The notes beneath the pieces were generated by a model. The model was given only the letters and a program-made list of their open reading frames with translations. It was not told where the DNA came from and did not search any database. DNA of 49,433 nucleotides. Origin: Pseudoalteromonas sp. S2755. GTDB lineage: Bacteria; Pseudomonadota; Gammaproteobacteria; Enterobacterales; Alteromonadaceae. The stretch is from positions 1 to 49,433 of the forward strand of contig NZ_PNDS01000132.1 of NCBI RefSeq assembly GCF_005886535.1, read 5' to 3'. A program made the position numbers and the translations under genes. Shown piece by piece: positions 45,352-49,433 of the stretch (the stretch's first letter is position 1; the number at the start of each line of letters is the position of its first letter).

Positions 45352-45921
45352 GCGATTATTAGCCGGCATCGCATAGTCTTGCTGTAGTGTAAGTCCTCGC
45401 TCTGCCGCAAGCGCCAATACCCATTCTTGATCGCGAATGCCACTCTCTTTGTCTTGTGACTTTAAATACGTATCAAACTCTCGGTTACTCTCGCTGGTAA
45501 ATTCACCTTGATAATTAAACGGCCCATAAACTATCAGGTAGCCACTTTCTTTAAGGTGTCGTCCAACTCCTGCGATTAAGCGCTCAACGAGCGTTGATGA
45601 CACAATGTGCAAAGTATTAGCAGTATAGATCACATCATAACGCTGATTAACAGGCCACCCATGGCGTAAGTCTAGCGCCAATGGCGGTAAAACGTTTTCA
45701 AGTTCTGCATCATCAAGCCACGCTTGAATACCGGCGTGATTGACCTCTCGGTCCGCTGTCTGCCACGTTAAATGTGGTAACGTCGCAGCAAAGTGCACCG
45801 CATGTTGGCCCGTACCAGAGCCTATTTCTAGCACTTCCAAAGACTTGTTTAGATAAGGAGTGAGCTTTTCTAATATTGGCTGTTTATTGTTTTCACACGC
45901 TTGAGAGTAAGGTTTTGTCAT
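45331..45921 (-). CDS. DUF938 class I SAM-dependent methyltransferase
   Basis: 196 residues. SAM motif I is VLEIGSGTGQHAVHFA. Starts with SQACENNKQPILEKL, characteristic of DUF938, and contains NTLHIVS and GPFNYQGEFTSESNREFD. The acceptor substrate is unknown. Its 3' end overlaps the convergent FemAB-like gene by 21 nt. Single gene. Confidence 0.9.
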   Translation of the reverse strand: MTKPYSQACENNKQPILEKLTPYLNKSLEVLEIGSGTGQHAVHFAATLPHLTWQTADREVNHAGIQAWLDDAELENVLPPLALDLRHGWPVNQRYDVIYTANTLHIVSSTLVERLIAGVGRHLKESGYLIVYGPFNYQGEFTSESNREFDTYLKSQDKESGIRDQEWVLALAAERGLTLQQDYAMPANNRLLVFKR

Positions 45922-46038
45922 CTCGTTTGCACTATTTTGATCGGTTTATGCGCCTCATTGAGGCAAGAATTTATCTCAATTGCAAGGCAAACAGCTAAAA
46001 CTTCTACTAAGCAATTAAAATTAGAAAAGAAATTTATT

Positions 46039-46073
46039 TTGGTACAACTTCTGCTAAGTTTAAAGTGTACCAA
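46039..46073 (+). promoter_or_regulatory. Inverted repeat before a small gene
   Basis: TTGGTACA (46039-46046) and TGTACCAA (46066-46073) are perfect 8-bp arms ending just before the AGGAG ribosome-binding site of the 60-residue gene. Could be an operator or a leader hairpin. Within it lies the second copy of a 13-nt direct repeat AACTTCT(A/G)CTAAG (first copy 45999-46011). Confidence 0.5.
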
Positions 46074-46087
46074 GAGGAGAAGCGAGC

Positions 46088-46270
46088 ATGAAAATTTCAG
46101 AGATCACCCAAATGCCAAGCCAACTTAAAAGCGAGGGACTTGTCCTGAAGAAGCGTAAAAATGCCTTCACTAAAGGTCGCGCTTACCGACAAGAAGTCGC
46201 CAACCTAATGCAACTCGAAGAACAAGAGAAAGAGCATTCAGAGCAGCAATATCTCCTCGGCTATAACTAA
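46088..46270 (+). CDS. Small charged protein, unrecognised
   Basis: 60 residues, strongly basic in the first two-thirds (LKKRKNAFTKGRAYRQEV) and acidic in the last (QLEEQEKEHSEQQ); predicted helical, no membrane segment or signal. A very good ribosome-binding site (AGAGGAGAAG) and the preceding inverted repeat support expression. I do not know its family or function. Nucleic-acid binding is suggested only by charge, so low confidence there. Confidence 0.7.
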   Translation: MKISEITQMPSQLKSEGLVLKKRKNAFTKGRAYRQEVANLMQLEEQEKEHSEQQYLLGYN

Positions 46271-46335
46271 CTCAATCACTCTTTTTAAATTCATTCCAGA
46301 CTCATAGTGAGCTGCTATGGTGAATGCTAAACAAA

Positions 46336-46377
46336 TTGTTTGGCAATGCAAATACTAAAGCTTGAATTGCCAAACAA
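46336..46377 (+). promoter_or_regulatory. Inverted repeat abutting the Fur box
   Basis: TTGTTTGGCAAT (46336-46347) and ATTGCCAAACAA (46366-46377), perfect 12-bp arms, 18-nt loop. The right arm shares 3 nt with the Fur palindrome. It may be a second operator or a terminator of the upstream gene. Confidence 0.6.
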
Positions 46378-46413
46378 ACGATGTAATGATAACCATTATC
46401 ATTACATCGTTTG
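46375..46413 (+). promoter_or_regulatory. Fur box / operator upstream of the fumC operon
   Basis: A 39-bp near-perfect palindrome of two 18-bp arms around CCA. Its core TAATGATAACCATTATCATT matches the Fur consensus (GATAATGATAATCATTATC). A candidate promoter (TTGAAT at 46362, 16-bp spacer, TAATGA at 46384) is overlapped by it. It predicts iron-dependent repression of the downstream genes. Confidence 0.85.
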
Positions 46414-46424
46414 GTTTTGTATTC

Positions 46425-46796
46425 ATGCAGCTAGCTACTTTATTACAGACTTACCGTGCGAAGCTTAATCGCCACTGCCAGCGACCACAACTTGAGGCAC
46501 CACTCTTGGTTGCGGAATATATTGCGGCAGGCATAGGCATGGCGAAATGGTACGAGCGCCATAATAACCCGCTGCTGCAAGAGCTTTATCTTAAAAATAC
46601 ATTGTCCGAACTGTTAGAACAGATTGCCGATCCACTCGTTGATACAGCCATACGTAAACAATGCATGGATCAATTATTTAAACCTTTGTTGGCATTAAAA
46701 CGGTTTTATAAACAGCACCATACTTCGTCACAGCAATTTTTGAAGCTCCAGCGAGATGCGTGCCAAACCTGCCAGCAGTTTAACCCTTTTTATTAG
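46425..46796 (+). CDS. Small protein in the fagA position of a Fur-regulated fumC operon
   Basis: 123 residues from ATG 46425 (the frame extends to 46362 but that part lies in the Fur palindrome). Mostly helical with EYIAAGIGMAKWYERHN and a Cys-x-x-Cys at the C-terminus (ACQTCQQF). I do not recognise the fold. In P. aeruginosa, Fur-controlled fagA immediately precedes fumC; the position here is the same, but sequence similarity is not something I can confirm. fumC starts 8 nt after the stop, so the two are co-transcribed. Confidence 0.65.
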   Translation: MQLATLLQTYRAKLNRHCQRPQLEAPLLVAEYIAAGIGMAKWYERHNNPLLQELYLKNTLSELLEQIADPLVDTAIRKQCMDQLFKPLLALKRFYKQHHTSSQQFLKLQRDACQTCQQFNPFY

Positions 46797-46804
46797 GAGC
46801 AACG

Positions 46805-48181
46805 ATGACTACATTTCGTCAAGAATCCGATAGTATGGGAACATTAGATGTTCCTGAGCATGCACTCTACAAGGCGCAAACGCAGCGCGCTGTAAATAAC
46901 TTTCCTATTAGCGGGATCACAATGCCAACTAGCTTTATCAAAGCATTGGCCTATATCAAACAAGCCGCAGCAGAAACCAATCAATCCCTTGGTCATCTAT
47001 CAAGTGATAAAGCAAAAGCAATTGTGAGTGCATGTCAGCAACTAATTGATGGCAAACATTTAGACCAATTCCCAGTAGATGTCTTTCAGACTGGTTCTGG
47101 TACCAGTTCAAATATGAATGCCAACGAAGTGATAGCTACGTTGGCTACTGAATTAAGCGGAGTAGCAATCCATCCTAATGATGACGTTAATATGGGCCAA
47201 AGCTCAAACGATGTGATCCCAACAGCGATTCACGTGAGTAGTGCAATCACAGCAGTGTATGACCTTCTGCCAGCACTAAAACATTTATCTCGTAGTATTG
47301 AACAAAAAGCAGAGCAAGTTGGTCATCATGTCAAAACTGGCCGGACGCACTTGATGGATGCAATGCCGGTGACCTTTGCACAAACATTAAGTGGCTGGCA
47401 GGCGCAGGTGGATAACGCTTGTCAGGGCATTGTTCATTCCTTAGAAAAGGTTTACGAGTTAGGTCAAGGTGGAACAGCGGTAGGCACAGGTATTAATGCC
47501 GATCCACAGTTCGCAAAATTATTTAGCCAAAACCTGAGCACTAACATCGGGATCCGTTTCAGTAAAGGTAGCAACTTTTTCTATCATATCGGTTCACAAG
47601 ACGCGATTGTGGGGCTTTCTGGCCAACTTAAAACCTTTGCAGTAGCACAAATGAAGATAGCCAACGACTTACGCTGGATGAATTCAGGACCGCTTGCTGG
47701 CCTAGGTGAAATCGAGCTTGAGGCGCTACAACCCGGCTCTTCAATCATGCCAGGTAAAGTAAACCCCGTTATTCCAGAAGCGGCAGCAATGGCCAGTGCT
47801 CAAGTCATCGGTAATGACGCAACGATTAGTGTTGCGGGCCAGTCAGGCAATTTCGAGCTGAATGTTATGCTGCCAGTGATTGCATTAAATATTTTGCAAA
47901 GTATTGAGATCCTCTCGAATACCTCGAGGCTACTTGCAGACAAAGCTATTTCAAGCTTTAAAGTGAATGAGCAGAATATTCAAAAGGCGCTCGCTAAAAA
48001 CCCGATTTTAGTTACCGCGTTAAATCCTGTGATCGGGTATGAAAAAGCAGCACAAATTGCCAAGCTTGCTTACAAAGAAGGGCGTCCAATTATTGAGGTC
48101 GCTGCTGAGCAAACCGATCTGAGTGAACATGAGCTCCAATCATTACTCGATCCGCAAAAACTCACCAAAGGCGGTTTATAA
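46805..48181 (+). CDS. fumC: Class II fumarate hydratase FumC
   Basis: 458 residues; fumarate to malate, iron-free class II enzyme useful when iron is short or superoxide damages class I fumarases. Signature GSSIMPGKVNP (311-321) is complete, GSGTSSNMNANEV, QSSNDVIPTA and GRTHLMDAMPVTF are present. The ribosome-binding site AGGAG precedes ATG 46805. Downstream of a Fur box with the small gene above, consistent with iron-starvation induction. Confidence 0.96.
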   Translation: MTTFRQESDSMGTLDVPEHALYKAQTQRAVNNFPISGITMPTSFIKALAYIKQAAAETNQSLGHLSSDKAKAIVSACQQLIDGKHLDQFPVDVFQTGSGTSSNMNANEVIATLATELSGVAIHPNDDVNMGQSSNDVIPTAIHVSSAITAVYDLLPALKHLSRSIEQKAEQVGHHVKTGRTHLMDAMPVTFAQTLSGWQAQVDNACQGIVHSLEKVYELGQGGTAVGTGINADPQFAKLFSQNLSTNIGIRFSKGSNFFYHIGSQDAIVGLSGQLKTFAVAQMKIANDLRWMNSGPLAGLGEIELEALQPGSSIMPGKVNPVIPEAAAMASAQVIGNDATISVAGQSGNFELNVMLPVIALNILQSIEILSNTSRLLADKAISSFKVNEQNIQKALAKNPILVTALNPVIGYEKAAQIAKLAYKEGRPIIEVAAEQTDLSEHELQSLLDPQKLTKGGL

Positions 48182-48193
48182 CGCTGTCGTTCA

Positions 48194-48226
48194 CAGCCTG
48201 CAATCACATATAGTGTATGCAGGCTG
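48194..48226 (+). terminator. Hairpin after fumC
   Basis: CAGCCTGCA / TGCAGGCTG, 9-bp arms with an inner CAC-GTG pairing. No T-run follows. Probable 3' end of the fumC transcript. Confidence 0.6.
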
Positions 48227-48288
48227 CAGAACTTGCTATTCCTTAAAGACTTGCGTAGTTTAATTAGCAAACATTAGGAGAGCATATA

Positions 48289-48789
48289 ATGAACAAGATG
48301 ATCCCCACTTTACTCGCAACCTTTTTGCTGTTTGGCTGCCAAGAAGAGGTAACTAAAAAAGAAACCACTGAACAAAAAGCGCAGGAAACCAAACCTGTAA
48401 GCGAAAAGCACACCGAAATTAAAGAGTCAAAAGAAGCAAGCTTGCCTATTCAACAAGAGGGTAAAAAGCTCGACACCTCTGATATCAAAGCCCATAAACA
48501 ATCATTGGAAAACGTCGTGGCCGACAAAAGCTGTGATAACGATACCCAGTGTAAAGTCATTGCCGTTGGCGATCGCGCCTGTGGCGGCCCTTCCTCTTAT
48601 CAGGTTTATTCAACTAAATCAGCAGATGAGGCACAAGTAAAACAATTAGCGGAGCAAATTACTACATTAGAGCGCGCCTATAATATGCAAAATCAAATGA
48701 TGAGTATCTGTCAGCATTTAATTGAACCCGCAACGCAATGCGTTGAAAATAAGTGTGTTAAACTAGAAAATAGTCGTCCTACATACTAG
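48289..48789 (+). CDS. Cys-rich lipoprotein, tandem copy 1
   Basis: 166 residues. Lipobox LFGC with acylated C17, then a Lys/Glu/Gln/Thr-rich linker (about 18-75) and a C-terminal domain of about 85 residues with six cysteines: SCDNDTQCKVIAVGDRACGGPSSYQVYSTKS, a Cys in SICQHL, then TQCVENKCVKL. The spacing is compatible with three disulfides. Function unknown. The same domain recurs in the next gene. Ribosome-binding site AGGAGAGC before ATG 48289. Confidence 0.8.
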   Translation: MNKMIPTLLATFLLFGCQEEVTKKETTEQKAQETKPVSEKHTEIKESKEASLPIQQEGKKLDTSDIKAHKQSLENVVADKSCDNDTQCKVIAVGDRACGGPSSYQVYSTKSADEAQVKQLAEQITTLERAYNMQNQMMSICQHLIEPATQCVENKCVKLENSRPTY

Positions 48790-48797
48790 AGGCAATA

Positions 48798-49178
48798 ATG
48801 AAGTTAGCTATTTCTCTCGCCTGCATCGGCACACTAATTGCGGCATTATCAGGCTGTGAAATGACGCCAAGCGATGCCACAAGTCGCTCTAATACTGCGC
48901 ATACACTCACCGAGATAAGAGCACATTTAGGCTGTGATGCAAGCTACCAGTGTAAAGTAATTGGGGTAGGTGAACGATTAACCTGTGGTGGACCAAGGGA
49001 ATATCTGATCTATTCAACGAAGCATACTGATGAGCAAGATGTAGAAACTGTCGTTAGCGCTATTACAGAGCAAGAAAAGCTGAATAACAAAGAAAAAGCA
49101 CCAGCGGTTAGTTGTGAACCTGTGATGCCAATACAAACACTATGTATTGCGCATACCTGTCAGGCAGTGCCTCTATAA
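48798..49178 (+). CDS. Cys-rich lipoprotein, tandem copy 2
   Basis: 126 residues. Lipobox LSGC (C20) and the same six-cysteine domain: GCDASYQCKVIGVGERLTCGGPREYLIYSTKHTDE, SCEPV, TLCIAHTCQ. It lacks the long charged linker of copy 1. Shared pattern QCKVI.VG.R..CGGP..Y..YSTK..DE marks the two as diverged tandem duplicates. The start is 8 nt after the copy 1 stop, so they form one unit. Function unknown. Confidence 0.78.
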   Translation: MKLAISLACIGTLIAALSGCEMTPSDATSRSNTAHTLTEIRAHLGCDASYQCKVIGVGERLTCGGPREYLIYSTKHTDEQDVETVVSAITEQEKLNNKEKAPAVSCEPVMPIQTLCIAHTCQAVPL

Positions 49179-49195
49179 ACTAGTGAGCCTTCAGG

Positions 49196-49381
49196 TCATC
49201 GAACAAGCTCATTGATCACTGAGATCACCATCACTAAAACCGCACAAATACTCGCGTTAACAATATACTTCACTTCAAGCCTCTTCTTAATCCAATAGCT
49301 ATACATAAAACGAATTAAGTAAGTGGCTGAAGTGCCAAACAATGCAAATATTACCAACAGTGCAATTAAATGAAATGACAC
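49196..49381 (-). CDS. Small two-helix membrane protein, unrecognised
   Basis: 61 residues with two membrane segments (about 4-22 and 38-57) separated by a basic loop (YSYWIKKRLEVKY). AGGGGT lies about 10 nt before ATG 49381. No family recognised. Convergent with the lipoprotein pair; could be a regulator of a membrane partner, but nothing shows that. Confidence 0.5.
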   Translation of the reverse strand: MSFHLIALLVIFALFGTSATYLIRFMYSYWIKKRLEVKYIVNASICAVLVMVISVINELVR

Positions 49382-49433
49382 GCTAAGACCCCTGTTTTTA
49401 ACCCATCATATCGTTATACCAAATTGATTAAAT

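Noticed and set aside
46375..46413. Palindrome read as a rho-independent terminator
   Set aside because: Arms match the Fur consensus, T-run is weak, and it precedes an operon start; an operator is the better reading.
49410..49433. Sequence TTATACCAAATTGATTAAAT at the window edge, resembling an extragenic repeat
   Set aside because: Only a partial copy is visible at the boundary, and no second copy in the window can confirm it.

Overview
This window looks like a housekeeping and accessory stretch of a marine gammaproteobacterial chromosome. It is most likely Pseudoalteromonas or a close Alteromonadales relative. That call rests on synteny and protein style: a hemC-hemD/X-hemY cluster with a HemD-HemX fusion, cyaY divergent from lptM-lysA-dapF-DUF484-xerC-yigB, a folM-folE-folX cluster, and many lipoproteins and exported proteins. 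It is inference, since no rRNA or species marker is present. No prophage, insertion sequence, integrase-linked island or CRISPR array was seen, and no gene-free stretch exceeds about 300 bp.

Layout: 1-1.7 kb holds a CBS-domain protein convergent with adenosine deaminase. 1.75-7.7 kb, all minus strand, holds the haem cluster, a DUF2914 protein with a Thr-Glu microsatellite, an esterase and cyaY. 7.8-12.5 kb, plus strand, holds lptM-lysA-dapF-DUF484-xerC-yigB, with dapF, DUF484 and xerC linked by ATGA overlaps. 12.5-21 kb holds a POT peptide transporter, an unrecognised secreted protein, an RmlD-like reductase, DUF6482, an RluF-like pseudouridine synthase, a MAPEG protein, an EamA transporter, and a GNAT/nitrilase fusion coupled to an SMR (Gdx-like) exporter. 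21-28 kb holds a diguanylate cyclase, a penicillin-acylase-family enzyme and a large CHASE hybrid histidine kinase. 28-34.9 kb holds YceH, NadE, the folM-folE-folX set (tetrahydromonapterin synthesis), small membrane and lipoprotein genes, cytochrome c' and a YggN-like protein. 34.9-38.3 kb holds a MocR regulator divergent from an EamA exporter over a clear operator palindrome, and a YegS-like lipid kinase. 38.5-40 kb holds a 48-residue microprotein, two tRNA-Ser genes and an MBL hydrolase. 40-42.9 kb holds a kynureninase-like PLP enzyme overlapping a PrnB/DUF1864 (tryptophan-dioxygenase superfamily) protein, divergent from an AsnC/Lrp regulator. 43-46.3 kb holds a secreted hydrolase, a FemAB-like acyltransferase, a DUF938 methyltransferase and a small protein. 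46.3-49.4 kb holds a Fur-box-controlled small gene plus fumC, then two tandem paralogous Cys-rich lipoproteins and a small membrane protein.

The best candidate for an undescribed system is the 40.0-42.9 kb locus. It has the architecture of a kynurenine-pathway operon (dioxygenase-superfamily protein, kynureninase-like enzyme, divergent AsnC regulator), but the dioxygenase-type member resembles PrnB rather than classical TDO. Other points of note are the Fur palindrome ahead of fumC, the tandem CGGP lipoproteins, the microprotein before the tRNA-Ser pair, and the translationally adjacent GNAT-nitrilase/Gdx pair.
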